64,000 nt of DNA, taken from Microbacterium testaceum (GTDB taxonomy: Bacteria; Actinomycetota; Actinomycetes; Actinomycetales; Microbacteriaceae). Made by a program: the position numbers and the translations under genes. Shown in pieces: positions 43,484 to 51,235 of this stretch; the stretch's first letter is position 1, and every line of letters begins with the position of its first letter. Below the pieces are notes generated by a model, which saw only the letters and a list, made by a program, of their open reading frames with translations, searched no databases and was not told the DNA's origin. The stretch covers positions 372,001 through 436,000 of the forward strand of contig NZ_JAJGNJ010000002.1 in assembly GCF_020781835.1 (NCBI RefSeq), written 5' to 3'.

Positions 43484-44353
43484 TTAGCTGAGGTAGGAGT
43501 CCACGAACAGAGAACCCCGAATCTCCCGAAGGCGATCGACGAGGCGAACGAGAGCACGCTTGTTCCACGTGGACAGCTGAATGTCCGCGGGTCCCAGCAT
43601 CTCCAGCTTTCCGGTGCGCAAGCGGATCACTTCCCAGCCGGTAGCGCGCAGCGCCCGGTCTTTCCGCTGGTCGGCGGTCTCGCGCTTACCGACGTGTTCC
43701 AGACCGTGCCGGCCGATGCTGTCGTACTCGATGGCGACCCGGAACTCCTCCAACACAATGTCGGGCCAGACCTCCAGGTGTTGAAAGAACGGACGAGCCA
43801 CCCGCACAGCGTTCAGCCCTTCGGCGAGCGCGAGAGCACCGAAGATGTCAGCGCGCATCGCGGCTTCAACAGCGGACGCCGGCTGCGGTGCGCACCCGCT
43901 CACGAAGGCCGTGCCGGTCGGGGCATCCGGCGTCTTCTCGCAGATCACAGTTCGCGCCTTTGGCTTTCGTGCGCGCAGCGTTACCCCCACGGGCGGCGAC
44001 GGTGCGGTGACGGAGTCGCGCATCGGCATCGCGATGGCGCGGCGCGGGTTAGCGAGCTCGGAACACTCGGGGCACCACGCGCTTCTTCGTCGTTCCCGCC
44101 CCGGACGTGACCGCTGCTCGTCTGGGGTTGCCGCGAAGCGATGCCCCCGCTCCTCGCACACCCACAACAGGTAAACGTCGGCCGCGGGTGGAATCTGGCT
44201 CAGCGTGATACCCGCGTTCAGATCGGGATGAAACTGCCGGCGTAGTGCCGGATACGCCGCCCACGAATCGCTATAGGTGCCCGGCGCATACGGGACGGCT
44301 GCGCCTTTCGACCACTGGCGGCGGGCCCACCACGCCTCAATTCGCTCCGGCAT
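43484..44353 (-). CDS. Zinc-ribbon plus PD-(D/E)XK-like nuclease
   Basis: This 289-aa protein has an N-terminal treble-clef-like region with a Cys/His cluster (LLWVCEERGHRF, WCPECSELANP), similar to zinc-ribbon parts of DUF4379-type proteins. A C-terminal Vsr/DUF559-like nuclease core follows: VWPDIVLEEFRVAIEYDSIGRHG, RDALRATGWEVIRLR-like strand. Asp of PDIVL and Glu of IEYD match the PD-(D/E)XK pattern. It is probably a nuclease in the ICE repair block; the target is unknown. Confidence 0.75.
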   Translation of the reverse strand: MPERIEAWWARRQWSKGAAVPYAPGTYSDSWAAYPALRRQFHPDLNAGITLSQIPPAADVYLLWVCEERGHRFAATPDEQRSRPGRERRRSAWCPECSELANPRRAIAMPMRDSVTAPSPPVGVTLRARKPKARTVICEKTPDAPTGTAFVSGCAPQPASAVEAAMRADIFGALALAEGLNAVRVARPFFQHLEVWPDIVLEEFRVAIEYDSIGRHGLEHVGKRETADQRKDRALRATGWEVIRLRTGKLEMLGPADIQLSTWNKRALVRLVDRLREIRGSLFVDSYLS

Positions 44354-44511
44354 GGCGAGAGGGTACGACGCAGCTGCGACATCGCCCGAACGCGAGACGC
44401 GCCGGCTAGAGCTGACGTCCGAGTCCCGAGAGCTACCTTCGGGTGTTCCGGCCAGCGCGGAGACAACGGTTGCGTCCTGGACCCAACCTCCGTGCGATGC
44501 TTCAGCCCGGC

Positions 44512-45504
44512 TCAGCCGGTCACTTCCTCGATCGGCAGTTCTGGGCGCGCGCGAAGATACCTAAGCGCGTGCCGAAACGAGTAGCCCGATCGTGCCACGT
44601 CAGAGGAGACCTCCACAACGATGGGCTCCACGCGAGTGATGTCGATCAGGTCGCGCCCACTGCTGTTGAACCGGTCGAGCGCCCCAGGCTTGATCCGTTC
44701 CGGCCATGGGTGCCCCCTCGCCGGCGGGCGCATCAAGCGTCCGAGGGCGCGTGAGGCGGCTACCCGCAGCGGTGTTGATCGACCGACGATGCGGAGCTCG
44801 CCATCGATGAACAGCCCGAGCACGAGTGCCTCGGGTTGCGAGCGGGCGCCGATCACTGCTGCGCACACGGCATCAAGCGTGTCGCGGTGTTTTACCTTCA
44901 CCCATTGCCGTTCGCCGCCGCGATATGGTTGGGCGGCGCCCTTGGCGACGACGCCTTCGACGCCCGCCGCTGTCATCGTTTCCAACCATCCGGCAGCCTC
45001 CGCGGTGTCCGTCGTTGCTGGCGACAGTGCCAACGGCGGCACCCAGGAAGCCGCTAGCTCCGACAGCAAGGCTCTCCTGTCGCGCAGCGCGAGCGCCCGC
45101 GCGTCACGACCGGCGACGGCCAAAATGTCGAACGCCGCGAAAGATGCGGGCGAATCCCGTGCCAGGCGCGCGAGCGCGCCAGTGTTCGTGGTCAGCCGGC
45201 GCTGCAGATCGTCGAAGCTCAGCCGCCCGGCACGCCAGATCACGGCCTCCCCGTCCACGACGACGTCCGGCGGCAACTGGTCAGCGGCGGCTGAGATGAG
45301 CTCAGGGAAGTGGCGGGTGAGGTCTTTTCCTTGCCGGGACCACATCGAAACCTGATCGCCGTCACGAACGATGAGGGTCCGGAACCCATCCCATTTGGGT
45401 TCGTAGAATGTGCCGCCCGGCATTCCGTTCTCGGAGGGGAGGCCGCTCATCGGTCGAGCCAACGCCACGCTCAAGGGCGGGCGTAGCTCGACCGGGAGCG
45501 CCAC
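44512..45504 (-). CDS. ATP-dependent DNA ligase (LigC/LigD-like)
   Basis: This 330-aa ligase has the nucleotidyl-lysine motif EPKWDGFR near residue 37, motif III-like SFAAFDILAV, motif IV VEGVVAKG and motif V QWVKVKHR, followed by an OB-fold domain of about 110 residues. The size matches actinobacterial LigC. It would seal nicks, possibly after element transfer or repair. It ends an apparent minus-strand unit with the DUF2188 gene two bases upstream. Confidence 0.9.
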   Translation of the reverse strand: MALPVELRPPLSVALARPMSGLPSENGMPGGTFYEPKWDGFRTLIVRDGDQVSMWSRQGKDLTRHFPELISAAADQLPPDVVVDGEAVIWRAGRLSFDDLQRRLTTNTGALARLARDSPASFAAFDILAVAGRDARALALRDRRALLSELAASWVPPLALSPATTDTAEAAGWLETMTAAGVEGVVAKGAAQPYRGGERQWVKVKHRDTLDAVCAAVIGARSQPEALVLGLFIDGELRIVGRSTPLRVAASRALGRLMRPPARGHPWPERIKPGALDRFNSSGRDLIDITRVEPIVVEVSSDVARSGYSFRHALRYLRARPELPIEEVTG

Positions 45505-45506
45505 GA

Positions 45507-45731
45507 TCAGCCTTTGACGTTGCGCGGGTCGTTCCCATAGGAATTCCGCTCACCGATCTGACCGTTCTCGTTCCTAATGATGTGCTCGCGATGAGCGCGG
45601 CGTGCCTGATCGCGACCCGCCTCGACCGCTTCGGCCTTGGTCGGGAACGGGCCAGTCGTTCCTTTCTCGCCTTCGACGCGGTTGTGCCACGCGCCGTCCT
45701 GGTGGAACGTCTCGATGTCTCCTGAGGGCAT
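45507..45731 (-). CDS. DUF2188 protein
   Basis: This 74-aa protein contains the DUF2188 pattern GAWHNRVEGEKGTTGPFPTK, AVEAGRDQARRAHREHIIRN and GQIGERNSYGNDP. The family is small and of unknown function, and is often encoded next to DNA-end-joining or ligase genes, as here. ATG 45731 has GGGAGACGG upstream. Confidence 0.85.
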   Translation of the reverse strand: MPSGDIETFHQDGAWHNRVEGEKGTTGPFPTKAEAVEAGRDQARRAHREHIIRNENGQIGERNSYGNDPRNVKG

Positions 45732-45742
45732 TACCGTCTCCC

Positions 45743-46015
45743 TTATTCATTGGTGCGGTCTTGTCTAGCCGTCAGTCGGGGAGGAGCCGCCGGGGTTGCA
45801 GTGCGCCGCGCACGCATGGCAGCCGCTTCACGAGCGACCTCGAGCGAATCCTCGCGGCCGACCGAGAATTGCAGACAGCGCCGCTTCGCGAACGTGCCCG
45901 TGCGAACTGAGCCCCAGTCGGGGGCGGGTGGAATTCCGGTGGTGGGGGTGGGAGCAGCTCCAGTTGCGCCCTGCGGCGCTTGCCGGTGGGTGACCAATCG
46001 GCCTACCGCATCCAC
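45743..46015 (-). CDS. Possible 90-aa hypothetical protein
   Basis: This minus-strand frame ends 11 bases before the DUF2188 gene. The C-terminal part contains an amphipathic stretch (RCLQFSVGREDSLEVAREAA), and the N-terminus is Pro/Thr-rich. There is no family match. It may begin at an internal GTG. It is the only plausible gene in 45732-46290; from 46016 to 46240 I see nothing. Confidence 0.3.
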   Translation of the reverse strand: MDAVGRLVTHRQAPQGATGAAPTPTTGIPPAPDWGSVRTGTFAKRRCLQFSVGREDSLEVAREAAAMRARRTATPAAPPRLTARQDRTNE

Positions 46016-46240
46016 GGCCTACCGGGCTGAGGCGTTCGGCGAGCGCCTGATCGGTCAGGGTAGTTCGCTTTGACCCCTCCGTGCCGGCCTTTCGCGGCAT
46101 ATCCTCCCTCGCTGCGCTCGGTCCGGTATTCCACGAGCCGGCACTGCGCGGTCTGCGCTCACTTCATGGCGGGGTATCAGGCAGTGGGTACCCGTGGTGA
46201 TAGCCGGTTCCACGTAGGAGAACGTTCCGGACGCAGTCGA

Positions 46241-46274
46241 AAGCGGGTGGGAGTACTCTGACTCCCACCCGCTT
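46241..46274 (-). terminator. Terminator of the tra/ssb operon
   Basis: A perfect 14-base inverted repeat AAGCGGGTGGGAGT with loop ACTCTG lies 17 bases past the ssb stop on the minus strand. It is a strong GC hairpin. Confidence 0.75.
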
Positions 46275-46290
46275 CTGACGTGATGGTTGG

Positions 46291-46737
46291 TTAGCGAGTG
46301 ATTCCTGCGCCGGCGTACGAGGCCGGTGTGGCTGACGGCCCCGGAGCGTGTGCTGCGGGGCCTTCAGCTATTGGGGTGCGCTCGACGGACACGGTGGCGA
46401 ACTTCAGGGAGGCGCCGACGTTGTCGGCGATGACGTCGCGGGTTTCGCGGGTCTGGCCGGATTCCTTGTCGACGTAGCTGCCGAACCGGAGGTCGCCGGC
46501 GACGACAACGGAGTCGCCCTTATGCAGAGAGTCGGCGACGTGGCGGGCCTGCTTGTCGAAGACGACGACGCGGTGGAACACGGTGCCGGCGTCCTCCCAC
46601 AGGTTGGTCCGCTGATTCAGGCGACGGTCGTTGATGGCGACGGTGAAGCGGGCGTACTCATTGCCGCTTTCGCCGGTCCCGTGTTCGGGGTCGCCGGTGA
46701 GGTTGCCCTCGAGGGTGACCGGGATTCTGGTGGTCAT
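46291..46737 (-). CDS. ssb: Single-stranded DNA-binding protein
   Basis: This 148-aa OB-fold protein has VTLEGNLTGDPE, NEYARFTVAINDR, FHRVVVFDKQARHVADSLHK, GDSVVVAGDLRFGSYVDK and a Pro/Ala-rich tail. The usual acidic C-terminal tip (DDDIPF) is missing, which is common in element-encoded Ssb. ATG 46737 overlaps the previous stop. It is the last gene of the transfer operon and probably protects transferred single strands. Confidence 0.92.
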   Translation of the reverse strand: MTTRIPVTLEGNLTGDPEHGTGESGNEYARFTVAINDRRLNQRTNLWEDAGTVFHRVVVFDKQARHVADSLHKGDSVVVAGDLRFGSYVDKESGQTRETRDVIADNVGASLKFATVSVERTPIAEGPAAHAPGPSATPASYAGAGITR

Positions 46738-47261
46738 GGTGCGTCCTCTTTCTTTGGGTTGTGAGCGCCCGGGTGGGTGCTCGGGTGGGCGTGGGCCTGG
46801 GTGGTCCACGCGGTCCATGCGGTCTCGTCGGTGACGTCGTGCCAGTTGCGGGGTTTGGGCGGGCGGTGTCCGGTGTTGCAGCCGCCGCCATAGGCGCGGG
46901 TGAGGCGGGGCATCGCGATGGCGAGGCGTTCGTGCCAGCTGAGCGGCCCGAATCCGGTGTCGGACGGGTCGAACGCGGCGACGTGCGCGGTGTGCAAGGC
47001 GGAGAGTTCTTCGACGAGGACGTCGTGTTGCCACCAGCAGGCCGGGACGGTGGAGATGGGCACGTTGTACCGCGTGGTGAACCATTCGACCCAATCCCGC
47101 AGCGCCTCCCACGTCGCGGGAGCGTCTTCGTCGGGGAGGGTGCGCCAGTTGATGGTGCCGCCGCCGATGAGCGCCGAGCTTCCGTGGCGGTCGGCGGGGT
47201 CGAAGCTTGCTGCTTCGAGGAGGAGTTGTTCGACTTCGGGGTCGTAGTCGCGTTCGGTCAT
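46734..47261 (-). CDS. DUF4913-like protein
   Basis: This 175-aa protein has a central pattern ALRDWVEWFTTRYNVP, ACWWQHDVLVEELSALHTAH and WHERLAIAMPRL. It resembles DUF4913, a family of actinobacterial plasmid proteins of unknown role. The end (HPGAHNPKKEDAP) is hydrophilic. Both ends are coupled by ATGA overlaps. The assignment rests on the Trp spacing only. Confidence 0.55.
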   Translation of the reverse strand: MTERDYDPEVEQLLLEAASFDPADRHGSSALIGGGTINWRTLPDEDAPATWEALRDWVEWFTTRYNVPISTVPACWWQHDVLVEELSALHTAHVAAFDPSDTGFGPLSWHERLAIAMPRLTRAYGGGCNTGHRPPKPRNWHDVTDETAWTAWTTQAHAHPSTHPGAHNPKKEDAP

Positions 47262-47647
47262 GGTGCCGATGTCTCTCGGGTGAGGGTCGCCCGGAGGCGT
47301 TGGAGAGCGATTCGGGAGGCGTCGCGGTGGGTGCGGGAGCGGGCGAGGATCCGGTCGCGGTCGATGAGGCGGTGGAGGAGCTCGTGGCAGAACGGATGCA
47401 GCGCGGTGAGGTCGTCGTGTTTTTCGGTGGCGAGCCACCGGCCGTCGAGGACACGGACGCCTCGATAGGTGAGGTGGTGCAGTTCGAGGGTGCGGCGGGT
47501 GCCGGGCCGGTCGCAGGCCGCGCAGGTGAGCGGGTGGCGGCGCTCCTGAGTGCGGAACCACTTGTCGCGGCGGGCGAACCAGACAGGGGAGCGGAGGTAA
47601 CCCGTGCGGTAGCTGTTGCGGACGGCGCCGCGGCGGGCGTTACTCAT
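47258..47647 (-). CDS. HNH-like zinc protein
   Basis: This 129-aa protein has CAACDRPGTRRTLELHHLTY and DLTALHPFCHELLHRLI, the CxxC...HH...CHxxLH arrangement of HNH nucleases. The basic N-terminus (RRGAVRNSYRTGYLRSPVWF) may bind DNA. It overlaps the coupling-protein gene by 8 bases. A nuclease activity is suggested, not shown. Confidence 0.75.
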   Translation of the reverse strand: MSNARRGAVRNSYRTGYLRSPVWFARRDKWFRTQERRHPLTCAACDRPGTRRTLELHHLTYRGVRVLDGRWLATEKHDDLTALHPFCHELLHRLIDRDRILARSRTHRDASRIALQRLRATLTRETSAP

Positions 47648-49433
47648 CGGGCACCGCCTCCGGTGCGCGGCGGGCCGCGAATGTGGCGATCTGTTCACGC
47701 TCGGCATCCTGCTTGCCGGCGCGGATCGCGGCGGCGTCGGCGCGGGCATCCCACCCGTCGAGGTTCAGGAGCACGCCGCGCCGGTTGCGGTAGGCAAGCA
47801 GCCCGGTGGTGGGCGGCATCCGCCGGATCTCGTCGACCGTCATCAGCGGTTGCCGCTCGATGTGCTCGCTCGTGTTCCGGCCTGCCTGCCGGGTGGACCA
47901 GGACTGCTGAGTGCGGCGAGTAACCCGATTGCCGAGGAGAGCCTCGATATCGCGGAGGTGCGCGACATGCGAGGCGCCGCCGAGGAGGACCTTCGCGGTC
48001 GCGGCGGCCCAGATGGTGTCGGCTTCGGCGCGCGACCAGGAGGTCTCGGCTTGGGAGAGGGCTTGGAGGACGACGAAGGTGCAGATGCCGCGGCCGCCAC
48101 CGTCGGCCATGGTGCGGGGGAGGTTTCCCCAGCGGAACATGTTCGCGATCTCGTCGAGGATCAGCCCGAGCGGGAGCCGGAGCCGAGATCCGGGGGAGGC
48201 GAGCGCGCGGGTGCGGGCGACATCGACGACGTCGTCGAGGAGCGCGCCGAGGAACCCGCCCATCGCGGACGCGCCGGACGCGGACCCGACCAGGTACAGC
48301 GTGTTCTCTCCGTCAAGAAACTGTCGCGGGTCGAAGGCACGGTCGGCGGCGGTGGGGCTGAGGGCCGCGCGGATCTGGGGGACGGCGAGCGGGGCGACGG
48401 CCCCCTGGACACCGAACCAAATCGAGGAGACGAGTTTCTCATCTCCCGCGATGACGGCTTCGAGGCTGTCGCCCCAGCCGGGGACGCCGTCGGCGCGGAG
48501 GATGTCGACGGCGGAGCGGGCGAGGACGGGGCTGGAGCCCCAGTCGTAAAGGTCGTCGATGCTGCGACCGCCGACGGCGGCGGCGTGCAGGAGCCGGCCG
48601 AGGACGACGGAGGAGGCTTGCGCCCATTCGCCGTTGCTGGAGGAAGCGCCGAGCGCGGTTCCGGTGATGATCGCGTCACCGCGCTGCATCGCGATCAGCG
48701 GGTCGGCGCACCCGGTGATCGGTGAGATCCGCAGGGGCTGGGCGATGCCGGTGAGGCCTTGCGGGTCGAACACGTGCACGTCACCGCGCTGGGCGCGCAT
48801 CCGCATGGTGGCGGTGAGGTTGTCGTTGGTGGTGGAGGTGGTCACGAGCGGCCCGGACCAGTCCAGGATTGCGGAAATCAGCACCCGGTAGCCCTTGCCG
48901 GAGCGCGGCGGGCCTTCGAGGGCGACGGAGTCTTCAATGGAGACGTACACGTCGCGGCCGCGGGAGCGGCCGATCCGCCACCCGACGTCGGTGGGTGTCG
49001 GCCGGTCCAGGTCGGGCCGGAGGTGCCTGGCGCGGGCGAGCACGGCGCGTGCGGAGAGGTGTGCGCCGATCTCGCTGCGGGAGGCGAACCCGGGGCGGGA
49101 GCGGAGGTCGGAGATGAAGTGCCCGTCGGACTGGAGATAGCGGGCGTACGCGACCGCGCCGGCGACACCCGCGGCGACGGCAAGGAGGAGGAGCGCCGCG
49201 TCGATGAGACGGATACCGAGGATGGGGACCTCGCATCCCGTGGGGGTGATGTAGGCGGCGGGGTCGCCGGCGACGGCGAGCCAGAGCCCGCTGATCGGGC
49301 TGGTCGCCGTCGGGGTGGTGCCGCAGACCACGGTGGTGGCGGCGTCGGCGACGACGTTGAACAGCATTGCCAGGATGATCGCGGCGGCGAGAACGCCGGG
49401 CAGGATGACGGAGCTGGCTCGGTCGCGCATCAC
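47640..49433 (-). CDS. TraG/VirD4-type coupling protein
   Basis: This 597-aa coupling ATPase links the relaxosome to the secretion channel. It has two N-terminal membrane segments (residues about 8-28 and 70-92), Walker A EGPPRSGKGYR near residue 175, Walker B LPLGLILDEIANMF near 427, and the TraM-recognition-type region MADGGGRGICTFVVLQALSQ. ATG 49433 overlaps the preceding stop (ATGA). Confidence 0.92.
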   Translation of the reverse strand: MMRDRASSVILPGVLAAAIILAMLFNVVADAATTVVCGTTPTATSPISGLWLAVAGDPAAYITPTGCEVPILGIRLIDAALLLLAVAAGVAGAVAYARYLQSDGHFISDLRSRPGFASRSEIGAHLSARAVLARARHLRPDLDRPTPTDVGWRIGRSRGRDVYVSIEDSVALEGPPRSGKGYRVLISAILDWSGPLVTTSTTNDNLTATMRMRAQRGDVHVFDPQGLTGIAQPLRISPITGCADPLIAMQRGDAIITGTALGASSSNGEWAQASSVVLGRLLHAAAVGGRSIDDLYDWGSSPVLARSAVDILRADGVPGWGDSLEAVIAGDEKLVSSIWFGVQGAVAPLAVPQIRAALSPTAADRAFDPRQFLDGENTLYLVGSASGASAMGGFLGALLDDVVDVARTRALASPGSRLRLPLGLILDEIANMFRWGNLPRTMADGGGRGICTFVVLQALSQAETSWSRAEADTIWAAATAKVLLGGASHVAHLRDIEALLGNRVTRRTQQSWSTRQAGRNTSEHIERQPLMTVDEIRRMPPTTGLLAYRNRRGVLLNLDGWDARADAAAIRAGKQDAEREQIATFAARRAPEAVPDE

Positions 49434-49909
49434 CAGTCCTCCTCCTGCGGCTGGAACCGTGCGGCCGCCGACCGGATCCGGAACGCCTCACCGGTGGCCC
49501 GTATCGCCTCCGTGCGCGCCGTCCGCCTGCGGCGGAGCGCCACGGCACCCGCGACCAGCGGGCCAGCGGCGGCCGCGACCAGGATGCTGTCGCCCACCAG
49601 GCCCGGGACAACAGCGGTCGACGGGAAGCCCTCGCGTGCGGCGGCAAGGAGGAGCCAGGGCAGCAGGACGGCGGCGCCGGCCACCCCGCCGACCGTGCAT
49701 CCGACCATGCCGTGCACCCATAGCGGGACCAGGCGGTGCGCGGGCGTAATGCCGAGTTCCAGATCTCGCAGCATCGTCACGCGGCGGGTCCGCATCCGCC
49801 GGACGGCCCAATTCACGGCGAGCCCGATGGCGAGTCCGGTCAACGCCGCGATTACGGCGGGTGCCCACGCGTCGAGGTGGGTGAGGGCGGTGGCGAGGGT
49901 GGTGTCCAT
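49430..49909 (-). CDS. Membrane protein of the transfer operon
   Basis: This 159-aa protein has three to four membrane segments (APAVIAALTGLAIGLAVNWA; GMVGCTVGGVAGAAVLLPWL; a third near residues 105-122) and a basic C-terminus. It is encoded directly before the coupling protein gene and overlaps it. The family is not recognised; a channel or scaffold role is inferred. Confidence 0.75.
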   Translation of the reverse strand: MDTTLATALTHLDAWAPAVIAALTGLAIGLAVNWAVRRMRTRRVTMLRDLELGITPAHRLVPLWVHGMVGCTVGGVAGAAVLLPWLLLAAAREGFPSTAVVPGLVGDSILVAAAAGPLVAGAVALRRRRTARTEAIRATGEAFRIRSAAARFQPQEEDW

Positions 49910-49915
49910 GGGAGG

Positions 49916-51235
49916 TCACAGGTGGGTGGTGGTGGACGCGGCGGCGGCCACCCATGCGTCCTGGGTGGTGGGGCGGAGGCTGTCGAAGCGGAGCGGCCCG
50001 GATTTGAGGGCGGGGTCGAAGGGGATGTGGTGGACGGCGCGGACGCGGCCGGTGAACCCGTCGATGATGCGGTGCGCCTCTGGGGTGGTGTGGCGTTCGT
50101 CTTGGGAGACGATCACGACGGCGTGCGCTGCGAGCGCGGCGGAGCGGGCGTCGCGGGCGGCGAGGGCTTCGAGGAGGAGCGCTGCGGATTCGGCGGACTC
50201 GGGGGAGGCGAGGGTGGGGACGACGAGTTGGTAGGAGTTGTCGATCATGCGGAGCCACCGGTCGGCGGATTCGTCGTTGCCGGAGTCGAAGATGACGAGC
50301 CGGTAGTAGCGGGCGGCGACGGTCATGAGCTGGTCGAATTCTGCCGCTTCGATGCGTTGCCTCGCGGCGAGCGGCTCCGGGTTGGAGCGGAGGACGTCGT
50401 ACCGGTCCTTGGTCTGGTGGTGCACGAACGCGGCGATGTCCGCAACGCCGGAGCGGGCCTCCGCGAGCCGGGTTGTTTCGGGGAGGAGGTCTTGGACGGT
50501 GGCGTCGTGCGGGCCGGATTCGGTGCGCCAGCCGAGGGTGCCGCGGGTGTCGTTGTTGTCCCACGCCAGCACCGACCCGCCACCGTGGCGGGCGAACACG
50601 GCGGTGAGCATCGCGGTGGTCATGGTCTTCCCGACCCCGCCTTTGCCGTTGACCACGGCGATCGTGCGGTACCCGGCCCAGTGCTGCGACACCGCGGTGA
50701 CCGCCGCATTGCGCGCCGTCTCCTGGGCGGACGGGCGCACCCGGAACCCCGCGCGCGCCATCATTCCCCGCCACCCCGTCTGCGCCGTCGGCGCCGGTGC
50801 GGTGCCGGTGATGAACGAGGTCCGGCTGGCCGGCTCCGGCTCTGTGAGCTCGACATCCTGCTCGGGCGTTGCCTCATCTGCCGAAGATTCTGTATCCGTG
50901 GCATTGCCTGTGGGGATGGTGTCGATGAGTTCGGGAGTTCCGGGGTTCCAGGGTTCGGGTTCTCGGGATTCGCGGCGGGTGTCGGGGTGCTCGGCGCGGG
51001 TGACGGTGCCGTCGGGCGCGATCAAGAGCCGGTGCTCGCCACGGTCACCGGTGGCGTGCAGCTCCACCGCCTCGCCCAATCGACTGGCGATGATGACCGC
51101 CTCATTGATGACGGTCCCGCGCACGTCCTGTCCGCCGTTGACACGGAGCTGCCGCTCACCATCCGGGGTGACGAGGGTCGCGGTGGCGCCGTGCACGGTC
51201 GCCTGGATCTGCGGGTGGTGGGTGAGGAGGGTCAT
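49916..51235 (-). CDS. MinD/ParA-like ATPase of the transfer operon
   Basis: This 439-aa protein has a variable N-terminal half (residues 1-160, acidic and Pro-rich) and a C-terminal MinD-type ATPase with deviant Walker A VVNGKGGVGKTMTTAML near residue 200, LAWDNNDTRGTLGW and YRLVIFDSGNDES. Such proteins are frequent in actinobacterial ICE transfer operons and may position the machinery. ATG 51235 overlaps the VirB4 stop. Confidence 0.85.
   Translation of the reverse strand: MTLLTHHPQIQATVHGATATLVTPDGERQLRVNGGQDVRGTVINEAVIIASRLGEAVELHATGDRGEHRLLIAPDGTVTRAEHPDTRRESREPEPWNPGTPELIDTIPTGNATDTESSADEATPEQDVELTEPEPASRTSFITGTAPAPTAQTGWRGMMARAGFRVRPSAQETARNAAVTAVSQHWAGYRTIAVVNGKGGVGKTMTTAMLTAVFARHGGGSVLAWDNNDTRGTLGWRTESGPHDATVQDLLPETTRLAEARSGVADIAAFVHHQTKDRYDVLRSNPEPLAARQRIEAAEFDQLMTVAARYYRLVIFDSGNDESADRWLRMIDNSYQLVVPTLASPESAESAALLLEALAARDARSAALAAHAVVIVSQDERHTTPEAHRIIDGFTGRVRAVHHIPFDPALKSGPLRFDSLRPTTQDAWVAAAASTTTHL

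Noticed and set aside
48759..50234. Plus-strand frames opposite the coupling protein and membrane gene
   Set aside because: Gly/Asp/Val-rich shadow of high-GC minus-strand genes whose motifs and overlaps are clear.
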